Source: Naasia sp. SYSU D00057
GTDB taxonomy: Bacteria; Actinomycetota; Actinomycetes; Actinomycetales; Microbacteriaceae
NCBI RefSeq assembly: GCF_017916505.1
Contig: NZ_JAFMSZ010000002.1
Coordinates: 248,001-312,000, forward strand
Reading direction: 5' to 3'
Length of the DNA: 64,000 nucleotides
A program made the position numbers and the translations under genes. The notes beneath the pieces were generated by a model, which had not been told where the DNA came from, made no database searches, and was given only the letters and a program-made list of their open reading frames with translations. Shown one piece after another: positions 54,691 to 62,746 of the stretch (position 1 is the stretch's first letter; every line of letters begins with the position of its first letter).

Positions 54691-55299
54691 GTGCTCAAGG
54701 TCCGCTCGGCGGTTTCCGCCCTGCTGGCGGCTGTGCTGGCTGTCGCGATCGCCGGCTGCTCGTTCACCAACGGCTCGATCATCCTCCCCCGCAAGTACGA
54801 CCCCAGTGACGGCGTCGGTGCGGACATCGGCAAGCTCGACGTGCGCAACGCGCTCCTCATCAGCGAGGAGGGCGACCGCGGCAACCTCGTCGTCTCGGTG
54901 ATCAACCCGACCGAGGACGAGCAGCCCCTCACCGTCCAGTACGAGAGCGCCACCGCCGGCCGCTCCACCGTCGACCTCACCATCCCCGCGAACTCGACCG
55001 TCACCTACGGCTGGGGCGACAGCGACCAGATCGTCTTCGAGGACATCGACACCATCCCGGGCGCCCTGTTCCCGGTCTACTTCCAGAGCGGCGACTCCGA
55101 GGGCGCCGACCTCCAGGTCCCCGTCCTCGACACGACGCTCGCCGAGTACAACAACCTGACGCCGAGCCCGAGCCCCACGCCCACGCCCACGCCGACCGCA
55201 GAGCCGGTTCCCGCGCCGACGCCCACCGAGGGCACCATCGACGAGGGCGACAACTCGGGTGAGGGCCAGCCGGGCGACTCCGTCGACACCGCGGAGTAG
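54691..55299 (+). CDS. LpqE-like secreted lipoprotein
   Basis: A 202-residue lipoprotein: signal peptide and lipobox AIAGC (Cys 22), then a beta-rich domain ([38 protein letters not shown]) with copper-chaperone-like or PCuAC-like length but no His/Met site that I can see, and a C-terminal Thr/Pro/Ser/Glu tail (TPTPTPT). It is divergent from carD as mycobacterial lpqE is. GTG 54691 has AAGGGAAG upstream. The TP tail resembles that of the DsbA-like protein at 46705. Confidence 0.83.
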   Translation: MLKVRSAVSALLAAVLAVAIAGCSFTNGSIILPRKYDPSDGVGADIGKLDVRNALLISEEGDRGNLVVSVINPTEDEQPLTVQYESATAGRSTVDLTIPANSTVTYGWGDSDQIVFEDIDTIPGALFPVYFQSGDSEGADLQVPVLDTTLAEYNNLTPSPSPTPTPTPTAEPVPAPTPTEGTIDEGDNSGEGQPGDSVDTAE

Positions 55300-55350
55300 C
55301 CCCTCCTCCCCTCCTCCGGTTTGTGAGGGCGGCCGGTCCGCCCCTCGATC

Positions 55351-55488
55351 CCGGTGATTGAGGAGCCGGCCGCAGGTCGGCGTCTCGAGATCACGCGCGC
55401 CGGTCTTCGGACTCGCCATCGCTGGTTCGGTCCGCAGGTACGTCCTGTGATTTCGAGACGCGCGCTGCCCGCGCTCCTCAATCACCGG
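55351..55488. repeat. Four-arm inverted repeat (REP-like)
   Basis: Arms: CCGGTGATTGAGGAGC (55351-55366), GCGTCTCGAGATCAC (55380-55394), GTGATTTCGAGACGC (55447-55461), GCTCCTCAATCACCGG (55473-55488). Arm 1 is the exact reverse complement of arm 4; arm 2 pairs with arm 3 with one mismatch. It lies between the converging lpqE-like and regX3 genes. This kind of element (GATTGAGGAG...CGTCTCGAAATC) resembles repeats I have seen in related genomes, but the copy number here is one. Confidence 0.7.
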
Positions 55489-55513
55489 GGCGGACGCGCG
55501 GGCCGCACGTCGG

Positions 55514-56203
55514 TCAGACCGGCGGGACGTCCTCGATGCGGTAGCCGAGGCCGCGGACCGTCACGAGGAGCGACGGCTCCGACGGGTTCTGCTCGATCTT
55601 CGCCCGCAGGCGCTTGATGTGCACGTCGAGGGTCTTGGTGTCGCCGAAGTAGTCGGCGCCCCAGACACGGTCGATCAGCTGACCCCGGGTGAGCACCCGC
55701 CCCGCGTTGCGGAGCAGCAGCTCGAGCAGGTCGAATTCCTTCAGCGGCATGGGCACGGTGCCGCCGTCCACGGCGACGATGTGGCGCTCGACATCCATCT
55801 TGACCGGACCGACGTGCAGGACGTTCTGGATGTCCTCCGGCTCCGCCTGGCGGCGCAGGACCGCCCGGATGCGGGCGAGCAGCTCGCGGGTCGAGTAGGG
55901 CTTGGTGACGTAGTCGTCCGCCCCCAGCTCCAGCCCCACCACGATGTCCACCTCGGAGTCCTTCGCGGTCAGCATGATGATCGGCACCGACGAGCGGGAG
56001 CGGATCTCGCGACAGACCTCGGTGCCGGGGAGGCCCGGCAGCATCAGGTCGAGGAGCACCAGATCGACCCCGCCCGCACCGAACTCGGCGATCGCGGACG
56101 GCCCGTCCGCGGCCACCGTCACCTCGTAGCCCTCGCGCTCCAGCAGGAACGCGAGGGGCTCGCTGAGGGCCGGCTCGTCCTCGACGAGAAGGATGCGCGT
56201 CAC
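55514..56203 (-). CDS. regX3: Phosphate-response regulator RegX3
   Basis: A 229-residue OmpR-type regulator: receiver with Asp52 in LVLLDLMLPG, MLTAKDS (Thr) and YVTKPYSTREL (Lys), and winged helix with VPMPLKEFDLLELLLRNAGR, WGADYFGDTKTLDVHIKRL and GLGYRI. The local context (SenX3 kinase in front, phoU divergent, gpmA beyond) identifies it as RegX3/PhoP of phosphate sensing. GTG 56203 shares 4 bases with the senX3 stop. Confidence 0.93.
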   Translation of the reverse strand: MTRILLVEDEPALSEPLAFLLEREGYEVTVAADGPSAIAEFGAGGVDLVLLDLMLPGLPGTEVCREIRSRSSVPIIMLTAKDSEVDIVVGLELGADDYVTKPYSTRELLARIRAVLRRQAEPEDIQNVLHVGPVKMDVERHIVAVDGGTVPMPLKEFDLLELLLRNAGRVLTRGQLIDRVWGADYFGDTKTLDVHIKRLRAKIEQNPSEPSLLVTVRGLGYRIEDVPPV

Positions 56204-57357
56204 GCTGACTCCAATCCGAGCGCTGCCGCTCGTGCCTCTGATGCCTCGGGGATGCGGATCGTGAACGTCGATCCCCGCCCGGGCTGCGACCACAGTCGCA
56301 CCTCGCCGCCGTGGTTCTGCACGACGTGCTTGACAATGGCGAGCCCGAGACCGGAGCCCCCCGTGTTCCGCGACCGGGCACGGTCCACCCGGTAGAAGCG
56401 CTCGAAGACGCGCTCCCGGTCCTCCTCGGCGATCCCGATGCCCTGGTCGGTCACGGCGATCTCAACGAGTCCGTCCGCGACGCGCACCCCCACGCCGATT
56501 CGCCCGTGCTCGGGCGAGTACTGGATCGCGTTCGCGATCAGGTTGTGCACCGCCACGATGAGAAGCGCCTCGTCGCCGTACACCGCCGCGCGCTTCGCCC
56601 CGCCGCGCACCAGCTCGATCGAGCGGCCGGCGGCCGGCACCGAGTTCTGGTCGATCGCGCTCGCCACGACGTGGCCGATGTCGACCAGCTCGGGCGACTT
56701 CAGCGCATCCGCCGCCTGAAGGCGGGACAGCTCGATGATCTCCTGGGTGATCCGGCTGAGTCGGTGCGCCTCCGTGTCGAGCCGGGCGGCGAAGCGGCGC
56801 ACGACGCCGGGGTCGTCCGCGGCCGAGTCGAGCGCCTCCGACAGCAGGGTGATCGCCCCGATCGGCGTCTTCAGCTCGTGGCTGATGTTCGCCACGAAGT
56901 CGCGCCGCACATCCTCGAGGCGCAGCGCCTCCGACCGGTCCTCCACCATGAGGAGCACGTACCGGACGCCCAGCCGGGCGCCGCGCGCCACCACCGTCAG
57001 GTTCGAGTCGCCGAACGGGCCCCGGGGCAGCAGCAGATCGCGCACCACCGGCTCGTCGCTACGGCGCACCTCCTCGACCACCTCGATGAGGGCGGGGTGG
57101 AGCAGCGCCCGCTGGTGCAGCAGGCCCAGCGCCGCGGCACCCGGAGAGTGCTTCACCACCGTGTTCGACGGGTCGAGCACCATGGCGGGCGAGCCGAGAG
57201 CGTCGAGCATCCCGTCGATACCGTCCGGCACGCTCTCGGACACCGCCTCCGCGGCATGGGAGCCGCGGCGCACCGACAGGGTGACGAGCAGCGTCAGCCC
57301 CGAGCCCACGACCAGCCCGAAGAGCATGGCCAGCGGCACCAGCCACGCGGATTGCAT
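56200..57357 (-). CDS. senX3: Phosphate sensor kinase SenX3
   Basis: A 385-residue kinase: one N-terminal helix (about 5-27, VPLAMLFGLVVGSGLTLLVT), a PAS-like domain (45-140), HisKA with His160 in FVANISHELKTPIGAI, and the ATPase with NLIANAIQYS and TGGSGLGLAIVKH. It detects phosphate limitation with PhoU and the Pst system. ATG 57357 is preceded by TAGTCT (57365-57370) at 7 bases, so the operon is probably leaderless. Divergent from phoU. Confidence 0.94.
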   Translation of the reverse strand: MQSAWLVPLAMLFGLVVGSGLTLLVTLSVRRGSHAAEAVSESVPDGIDGMLDALGSPAMVLDPSNTVVKHSPGAAALGLLHQRALLHPALIEVVEEVRRSDEPVVRDLLLPRGPFGDSNLTVVARGARLGVRYVLLMVEDRSEALRLEDVRRDFVANISHELKTPIGAITLLSEALDSAADDPGVVRRFAARLDTEAHRLSRITQEIIELSRLQAADALKSPELVDIGHVVASAIDQNSVPAAGRSIELVRGGAKRAAVYGDEALLIVAVHNLIANAIQYSPEHGRIGVGVRVADGLVEIAVTDQGIGIAEEDRERVFERFYRVDRARSRNTGGSGLGLAIVKHVVQNHGGEVRLWSQPGRGSTFTIRIPEASEARAAALGLESA

Positions 57358-57431
57358 GATGCCTAGACTATGAGGGCCCCTCGCCTCCCCAACGCCACTG
57401 GGACCGTCCGGACGGCGCTAATTCCGAGAGG

Positions 57432-57460
57432 GTTCAGCGATACGGCACCTGCTGTTAACC
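57432..57460 (+). promoter_or_regulatory. Candidate PHO box upstream of phoU
   Basis: Three 7-base words spaced exactly 11 bases apart: GTTCAGC (57432-57438), CGGCACC (57443-57449), GTTAACC (57454-57460). The 11-base direct-repeat pattern with GTTCAYC-like words is the known architecture of actinobacterial PHO boxes bound by PhoP/RegX3-type regulators. The last word overlaps a TAACCT hexamer, a possible phoU -10. The middle word is degenerate. Confidence 0.55.
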
Positions 57461-57512
57461 TTCCCGCCGAAGACTGGCCGGTCGACGGCGGCGGGCGCCG
57501 GAGTAGGGAATC

Positions 57513-58163
57513 ATGCGCGAAGTCTTCCAGCAGGAGCTCACCGAGGTGCGCGAGCGCCTCGTCACCATCGCCGAGCTCGTGGCCGCGTCCATCGAGCACG
57601 CGACCCGGGCCTTCAACGAGTCCGACGTCAGCCTCGCCGAGCAGGTCATCGCCGACGACGACCGCATCGACGAGCTCGCGCTCAGCCTCGACGAGCTGGC
57701 CATCAACATCCTGGCCCGCCAGCAGCCGGTCGCCCGCGACCTGCGCATCGTCGTGAGCGCCCTGCGGATCAGCGCCTCCCTCGAGCGGATGGGCGACCTC
57801 GCCTCGCACATCGCCCAGCTCGCCCGGTACCGGTTCCCCGACAAGGTCGTCCCGAAGAGCCTCCGCCCCACCTTCGCCGAGATGGGCCGGCTCGACGTCA
57901 GCATCGCGCGGAAGCTCGTCGAGCTGCTCCGCAGCCAGGACGTTCGCCTGGCCGAGGAGATCCGCAACGACGACGACAACGTCGACGAGCTGCACCTCGG
58001 CGTCTTCGACAAGGTGCTCGGCGAGACCTGGAAGGGCGCGGCCGTCGACACCGTCGACGCCACCCTCGCCTCCCGCTACCACGAGCGCTTCGCCGACCAC
58101 GCCGTGTCCATCGCCAAGAAGGTCCAGTACCTCGCGACCGGCGATTGGGTGGTCTCGGCGTAG
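57513..58163 (+). CDS. phoU: Phosphate transport regulator PhoU
   Basis: A 216-residue two-repeat helical protein: FQQELTEVRERLVTIAELV, ADDDRIDELALSLDELAINI with the first metal motif, QQPVARDLRIVVSALRIS, LERMGDLASHIAQLARY, then the second repeat with NDDDNVDELHLGVF and YHERFADHAVSIAKKV. It couples Pst transport to SenX3. ATG 57513 follows GGAGTAGGGAATC. Divergent senX3-regX3 and the adjacent PHO-box-like repeats make this a phosphate locus as in Streptomyces and Mycobacterium. Confidence 0.95.
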   Translation: MREVFQQELTEVRERLVTIAELVAASIEHATRAFNESDVSLAEQVIADDDRIDELALSLDELAINILARQQPVARDLRIVVSALRISASLERMGDLASHIAQLARYRFPDKVVPKSLRPTFAEMGRLDVSIARKLVELLRSQDVRLAEEIRNDDDNVDELHLGVFDKVLGETWKGAAVDTVDATLASRYHERFADHAVSIAKKVQYLATGDWVVSA

Positions 58164-58178
58164 CCCTCGGCTCGCGTG

Positions 58179-58212
58179 AGCGGCCGTCCTCCGCCTGGCG
58201 AGGGCGGCCGCT
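58179..58212 (+). terminator. Hairpin downstream of phoU
   Basis: AGCGGCCG with CGGCCGCT, extended through a G-U pair, CCTC/GAGG and GC/GC with one bulge. It starts 16 bases after the phoU stop. The tail is CTGGGTCT, so termination is plausible but not certain. Confidence 0.55.
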
Positions 58213-58237
58213 CTGGGTCTCGGCTCCGGGCGCGTTC

Positions 58238-58326
58238 GCGTGAGGAGGGGGCGCCACCGCTGCTCAGACAGTTGCGCGCCAAGCATGGCGCGCAAAACTC
58301 GCCTCGGCGGCGCCCCCTCCTCACGC
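58238..58326. repeat. 89-bp element with 18-bp perfect terminal inverted repeats
   Basis: Terminal arms GCGTGAGGAGGGGGCGCC (58238-58255) and its exact reverse complement (58309-58326) enclose an inner GCGCGCC (58274-58280) / GGCGCGC (58287-58293) hairpin with a 6-base loop AAGCAT. The element lies in the gap between phoU and gpmA. A small non-mobile relic, a transcription end or a DNA structure are all possible; I see no target-site duplication. Confidence 0.6.
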
Positions 58327-58420
58327 TCGCCTTCGGCATCGCTCGGACGGACTTCGCCAAGGCGCATTGGAGTCCGGTGGCTGCTCCCCCGCGGACTGCA
58401 CCCGGGTGAGTGGCAATGGG

Positions 58421-58920
58421 TTCAGCAGGTGCGGAAGCGACTCAGCAGGTAGAACGGGCCCTGTTTTGCCTGCTGGAGGCCTTCGGCGCCTGCTGAAGGA
58501 CTTCGGTTCCGGCTGAAGCGGTCGGCGGTCCCTGTCGGAGCAGGTCATCCCCGCTCCTGAGCGACGCACCCGACCGATGACGGCACCCCTCCGTCAGCCA
58601 GCGGACGGCACTGCCACTCCCTTCAGCAGGCACGGAGGCACCTCAGCAGTCAGAACCGGCCCTGTTTTGCCTGCTGAAGGCCTTCGGTTCCTGCTGAAGG
58701 ACTTCGGTTCCTGCTGAAGCGGTCGGCGGTCCCTACCGGAGCAGGTCATCCCCGCTCCTGAGCGACGCGCCCGACTGATGACGGCACCCCTCCGTCAGCC
58801 AGCGGACGGCACTGCCACACCCTTCAGCAGGCACGGAGGCACCTCAGCAGGCAGAACCGGCCCTGTCTTGCCTGCTGGAGGCGCTCGGTGCCTGCTGAAC
58901 GGCTCGGCTACCTGCTGGAG
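58421..58920. repeat. 201-bp tandem repeat, 2.5 copies, carrying family 1 inverted repeats
   Basis: Copy A 58421-58621, copy B 58622-58822, copy C 58823-58920 (partial), all starting with TTCAGCAGG at an exact 201-bp period. Each begins with the family 1 nested hairpin (four to six arms of CAGCAGG/CCTGCTG; in copy B 58622-58630, 58643-58655, 58667-58677, 58688-58698, 58708-58718) and continues with a nearly identical 100-bp unpaired part containing GGAGCAGGTCATCCCCGCTC. No reading frame makes sense. It lies between the converging ends of phoU and gpmA (58164-58945); nothing else is seen there apart from the two elements above. Confidence 0.85.
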
Positions 58921-58945
58921 GGGCACGCCCCGCCGAAGGGCGGAC

Positions 58946-59701
58946 CTACTTCTTGGTGCCCTGGGCCGCGACCGCGGCGGCGCCGGCGGCGGCGGCCTCC
59001 GGGTCGAGGTACTCGCCACCCGGGATGGTGGGCTTCAGGTTCTCGTCCAGCTTGTAGACGAGCGGGATGCCGGTCGGCAGGTTGAGATTCGCGATGTCCT
59101 CGTCCGAGATGCCGTCGAGGTGCTTCACCAGGGCGCGCAGCGAGTTGCCGTGCGCGGCCACCAGCACGGTGCGGCCGGCGCGCAGCTGCGGCTTGATCTC
59201 CACCTCCCAGTACGGGAGGAAGCGTGCGATGACGTCCTTCAGCGACTCCGTCTTCGGGTTGTCCGAGCCGATGTCCGCGTAGCGGGGGTCGTTCGACTGC
59301 GAGAACTCGTTGTCGTCCGAGATCTCGGGCGGCGGCACGTCGAACGAGCGGCGCCACGTCATGAACTGCTCCTGGCCGTACTGCTCGAGCGTCGCGGCCT
59401 TGTCCTTGCCCTGCAGGTCGCCGTAGTGGCGCTCGTTGAGCCGCCAGCTGCGCTTCGTCTCCAGCCAGAGCAGGTCCGCCTCCGACAGCGCGTAGTTCGC
59501 CGTCTGGATGGCCCGCGAGAGCAGGGAGGTGTAGACGACGTCGGGGGCGATGCCGGAGTCGCGCAGCAACTCGCCGGCGCGGATCGCCTCCTTCACCCCC
59601 GTCTCGGAGAGCCGGACGTCCACCCAGCCGGTGAAGAGTCCCTTCTCGTTCCACTCGCTGGAACCGTGGCGGAGCAGGACGAGCGTGTAGGGGGCTGCCA
59701 T
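58946..59701 (-). CDS. gpmA: 2,3-bisphosphoglycerate-dependent phosphoglycerate mutase
   Basis: A 251-residue glycolytic enzyme interconverting 3- and 2-phosphoglycerate. Phosphohistidine His12 in [18 protein letters not shown], then [28 protein letters not shown], the second His in [17 protein letters not shown], and a C-terminal Ala-rich tail. In mycobacteria gpm1 is also next to senX3-regX3. ATG 59701 is preceded by TAAAGT (59709-59714) at 7 bases; a longer frame upstream overlaps the divergent gene and has no support. Confidence 0.95.
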   Translation of the reverse strand: MAAPYTLVLLRHGSSEWNEKGLFTGWVDVRLSETGVKEAIRAGELLRDSGIAPDVVYTSLLSRAIQTANYALSEADLLWLETKRSWRLNERHYGDLQGKDKAATLEQYGQEQFMTWRRSFDVPPPEISDDNEFSQSNDPRYADIGSDNPKTESLKDVIARFLPYWEVEIKPQLRAGRTVLVAAHGNSLRALVKHLDGISDEDIANLNLPTGIPLVYKLDENLKPTIPGGEYLDPEAAAAGAAAVAAQGTKK

Positions 59702-59707
59702 GTCCCC

Positions 59708-59714
59708 TACTTTA
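59708..59714. promoter_or_regulatory. Overlapping divergent leaderless promoters of gpmA and a methyltransferase gene
   Basis: The seven bases TACTTTA hold two -10 hexamers: TACTTT on the plus strand (59708-59713), 7 bases before ATG 59721, and TAAAGT on the minus strand (59709-59714), 7 bases before ATG 59701. The two start codons are 19 bases apart. Polymerase can open only one direction at a time, so the genes should be transcribed alternately. Confidence 0.6.
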
Positions 59715-59720
59715 TTAGTC

Positions 59721-60509
59721 ATGCCGGAGGGCCGGATCACGAGGGGCACGACCGGCACCAACCGGCTCCGCCGCGTCGACCGCTGGATCGCCGCCTCCCC
59801 CGCCTTCCTCCGCACGGAGGCGCCTCTGGTCGTCGACCTCGGCTACGGCGCCGCGCACTGGACCGCCGCCGAGCTGCTCGACCGGCTGCGCAAGGTGCGC
59901 CCCGACACCCGCGTCGTCGGCATCGAGATCGACCCGGCCCGCGTCGCCGTCGCCGTGCCGCACTCCCGCCCCGGCCTCGAGTTCGTGCTCGGCGGCTTCG
60001 AGCTGCCCGTGCCCGGTGGGCGCGCACCCGACGTGGTGAGGGCGATGAACGTGCTCCGGCAGTACGACGAGGGCGAGGTCGCCGAGGTGTGGCGGCGGAT
60101 GGCGTCCCGGCTCGCCCCCGGCGGCCTCCTCGTCGACGGGACCAGCAACGAGGTGGGGCGCATCGCGAGCTGGGTCGGCGTGACGGCCGCCGGACCGGAG
60201 ACGCTGACCATCTCCCTGCGGCTCGCCGAGCTCGAGCAGCCCGGCATCGTCGCCGAGCGGCTGCCGAAGGCGCTCATCCACCGCAACGTGCCCGGCGAGC
60301 GCATCCACGCGCTGCTCACCGACCTCGACCGCTACTGGGCCCACACCGCCGGCTACGCGGAGTTCGGACCGGTGCAGCGGTGGACGGAGACCGTGGCCCG
60401 CCTGGCTGCCGCGGGCTGGACGGTGCGCACCCCGCCAAAGCGCGTCCGCCTCGGCGAGGTCACCGTCCCCTGGCCGGAGGTCGCGCCGACCGGCTTCGCC
60501 CGGAGTTAG
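59721..60509 (+). CDS. SAM-dependent methyltransferase-like protein
   Basis: A 262-residue protein with a Rossmann-type first motif [20 protein letters not shown] and a second acidic strand end [14 protein letters not shown], followed by [12 protein letters not shown] and [20 protein letters not shown]. This fits a class I methyltransferase, though the glycine loop is partly altered (GYGAAH). The C-terminal part ([20 protein letters not shown]) is specific to actinobacterial homologues. It is read from a leaderless promoter overlapping that of gpmA. Substrate unknown. Confidence 0.8.
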   Translation: MPEGRITRGTTGTNRLRRVDRWIAASPAFLRTEAPLVVDLGYGAAHWTAAELLDRLRKVRPDTRVVGIEIDPARVAVAVPHSRPGLEFVLGGFELPVPGGRAPDVVRAMNVLRQYDEGEVAEVWRRMASRLAPGGLLVDGTSNEVGRIASWVGVTAAGPETLTISLRLAELEQPGIVAERLPKALIHRNVPGERIHALLTDLDRYWAHTAGYAEFGPVQRWTETVARLAAAGWTVRTPPKRVRLGEVTVPWPEVAPTGFARS

Positions 60510-60551
60510 CAGCCGGTCCCTGCGGTCGCGGTATCGCCGCCAGGAGCGCGC

Positions 60552-61649
60552 CTATCCGTCGACAACGGGCAGCAGAGCTCGAGCGGAGTCCTCCGGCATG
60601 CCGGTAGCAGCCAGCAGATCGACGGCGAGCGGCCGGAGGAGCAGCAGCACCATGACCTCGCTGATGCCCGCGTCGTCGGAGAGTCGATAGGGGTCGAGCC
60701 GCGGCACGACCGCGAGGAGGTCACGCCGGGCGACGTCGTAGCGAGCGGGGTCGTCGAGGGCGGTTCGCAGCTGCTGGACGGCGCCGCCGATCTCGTCGAG
60801 GAGTTCGGCGAGGCCGGGCCGGGGGCGACCGTCGCGGAGCAGGTAATGCGAGCGGCGGGCGATGATGCGCAGGCTGCGGCTCGCGAGGTCCATGCCGCGG
60901 AGCATCCGCTGGTGCTGAGCGAGCGCCGCACGGTGTCGACGCAGGAACGGGGACACGCGTGCGACCGCCCGCGCCGAGTCGAGGGAGACGGCCCACCGGT
61001 CGAGCAGCGGCTGCGTGCCCCGGAGGCGCTCGAGGGATGCCTCCGTCGCCGGCACGTCCGCGCGCCGGAGCGCCGTCGCGAGCCCGGTGAGGGCCGCGTC
61101 CCACTCGTCGAATAGACGGCCGGCGTCGGCGAGCGCCTGCCGGCGTGGGTCGCGCGGCAGCAGCGCCGTGGCGGCGAGCGCGACGACTCCCCCGACCGCC
61201 CCATCCGCCATCCGGCCCAGCTCATCCCCGCCCGTGGCGGGGAAGAGCGCGACCAGCACCGCCTGCACGCCCGCCGCACTGGCGAAGCCGAGCGATGGCG
61301 AGAGGAACCGGGACGCCGCGAAGGTGACGACGAGCACGAGGAACAGCTGCCACCAGCCGCGCCCGATGCCGAGCAGGAGGAGGTCGGCGAGAGCGATGCC
61401 GAGGACGATGCCGAGGGCGGTCTCGGCGACCCTCACCGGCCGGGCGTCACGGGTCAGGCCAAGGCTCGTGACCGTCACCGTCACGGCGAACAGCGGCAGC
61501 GTGTGCCCAAGCCCGTAGCGCGCGACGACGTACGCGAGCGTGGCTGCCGCGCCGAGCTGCAGAACCGCCGGTGTCGACTCCACGACCCTCGCCACGCCCG
61601 CCCGTCCGGCCTTCCGGAGGCGCTCCAACGGCCGGACGGGCGGCTGCAC
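60552..61649 (-). CDS. FUSC-type aromatic acid exporter family membrane protein
   Basis: A 365-residue membrane protein with an N-terminal domain of five or six helices (TPAVLQLGAAATLAYVVARY, GLTRDARPVRVAETALGIVL, LADLLLLGIGRGWWQLFLVL) and a cytoplasmic helical C-terminal half with many Arg and Ala residues. RVAETALGIVLGIALADLLL is the usual FUSC pattern. It may export organic acids. GTG 61649 is 2 bases after the ygfZ stop. It faces the methyltransferase gene. Confidence 0.8.
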   Translation of the reverse strand: MQPPVRPLERLRKAGRAGVARVVESTPAVLQLGAAATLAYVVARYGLGHTLPLFAVTVTVTSLGLTRDARPVRVAETALGIVLGIALADLLLLGIGRGWWQLFLVLVVTFAASRFLSPSLGFASAAGVQAVLVALFPATGGDELGRMADGAVGGVVALAATALLPRDPRRQALADAGRLFDEWDAALTGLATALRRADVPATEASLERLRGTQPLLDRWAVSLDSARAVARVSPFLRRHRAALAQHQRMLRGMDLASRSLRIIARRSHYLLRDGRPRPGLAELLDEIGGAVQQLRTALDDPARYDVARRDLLAVVPRLDPYRLSDDAGISEVMVLLLLRPLAVDLLAATGMPEDSARALLPVVDG

Positions 61650-61651
61650 GC

Positions 61652-62746
61652 TCAGCGGCGGGCGGCGGAGCCCAGGCGCGGGAGCTTCGGGAGGTCGAGC
61701 GTCGCGCCCGCGTCCGCCGGCACGATGACCTCCTGGGCGGCCGCGACGCGGATGCCCTCCGCCTCGACGGTGAGCGGCGCGGACGGGTCCGAGTTGCGCT
61801 TCACCACGGCGAGGGCGATCGGCCCCAGCTCGTAGTGCACGGCCGGGGACGTGACCGCGCCGATCTCCGCCCCCGCGGCGTCGAGCACGGGCGCGCCCGC
61901 GGCGATCACCGCGTTGTCGGAGCCGTCGAGGTGCAGCAGCACCAGTCGGCGGGGCGGTCGGCCCAGGTTGTGCACCTTCGCCACCGTCTCCTGGCCGCGG
62001 TAGCAGCCCTTCGCGAGGTGGACGGCGCTCCGCAGCCAGTCGAGCTCGTGCGGGATCGAGCGCTCGTCGGTGTCGGCGCCGAGCCGGGGGCGCCAGGCGG
62101 CGACACGGAGCGCCTCGACGGCCAGCTCCCCGGCGAGCAGCAGGGTGCCGGCGGCGGCGAGATCGGCGACCGTGTCGAGATCCTTGCGGCGCACGATCGT
62201 CTCCGTCCACGTCCACTCGGCCGAGGGGTGCGCCGGGGTGATCGCGTACTGGGCGCCACCCGGGGCTCCGGTCCGCCACGGGTCCTCCCAGCGCGCGAGC
62301 GCCCCGACCGGGACCTCCGAGCCGGCGAATCCGCCGAGCACCGCGACCGCGGCGGTGGCATCGGCGACCTCGACGCGGAGCAGGAAGCGCATCCGGTCGA
62401 GGAAGGCGGCGAGGGCCGCGGCCTCCGTCCGCTCGACGAGCAGCCACGCGGTCTCGCCGTCGTCCACGACGCGGAGGTCGTGTTCGATGCGGCCGTGCGG
62501 GTCGAGCAGCAGCGACTCGGCGGACGCCCCGACGGGAAGCCCGAGCAGGCGCTGGCTGGTCAGGGAGTCGAGCCACGACAGCCGGTCGGGGCCGGTGACG
62601 GTCACGACGCCGCGGGCGACCTCGGCGAGCGCGCGGCCCGCCACGAGCTCGCGCTGCTCGGCGAGCGGGTTGCCGTAGTGCGCGGCCACGCCGCCCTCCC
62701 CGGCCACCGCGCCGGGGAGCCGCAGGAGCGGGGACTCAGTCGACAC
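61652..62746 (-). CDS. ygfZ: Folate-binding tRNA-modifying/Fe-S protein YgfZ
   Basis: A 364-residue T-protein-like folate-binding protein for Fe-S cluster enzyme maintenance. The family signature KGCYRGQETVAKVHN is present. The N-terminal part has VTGPDRLSWLDSLTSQRL and LLLDPHGRIEHDLRVV, and the C-terminal barrel GAPVLDAAGAEIGAVTSPAV. GTG 62746 overlaps the preceding FABP-like gene by 11 bases. This cluster (FABP-like, ygfZ and glnR nearby) is seen in other Actinobacteria. Confidence 0.93.
   Translation of the reverse strand: MSTESPLLRLPGAVAGEGGVAAHYGNPLAEQRELVAGRALAEVARGVVTVTGPDRLSWLDSLTSQRLLGLPVGASAESLLLDPHGRIEHDLRVVDDGETAWLLVERTEAAALAAFLDRMRFLLRVEVADATAAVAVLGGFAGSEVPVGALARWEDPWRTGAPGGAQYAITPAHPSAEWTWTETIVRRKDLDTVADLAAAGTLLLAGELAVEALRVAAWRPRLGADTDERSIPHELDWLRSAVHLAKGCYRGQETVAKVHNLGRPPRRLVLLHLDGSDNAVIAAGAPVLDAAGAEIGAVTSPAVHYELGPIALAVVKRNSDPSAPLTVEAEGIRVAAAQEVIVPADAGATLDLPKLPRLGSAARR

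Noticed and set aside
58421-58920. CRISPR array
   Set aside because: The repeat unit is 201 bp with 2.5 copies and the units are adjacent and similar throughout; there are no short repeats with unique spacers and no cas genes.
60552-62576. A 674-codon frame that would extend the FUSC protein through ygfZ
   Set aside because: The upstream half is an Arg/Gly/Pro-rich out-of-frame reading of ygfZ; GTG 61649 directly after the ygfZ stop is the natural start.
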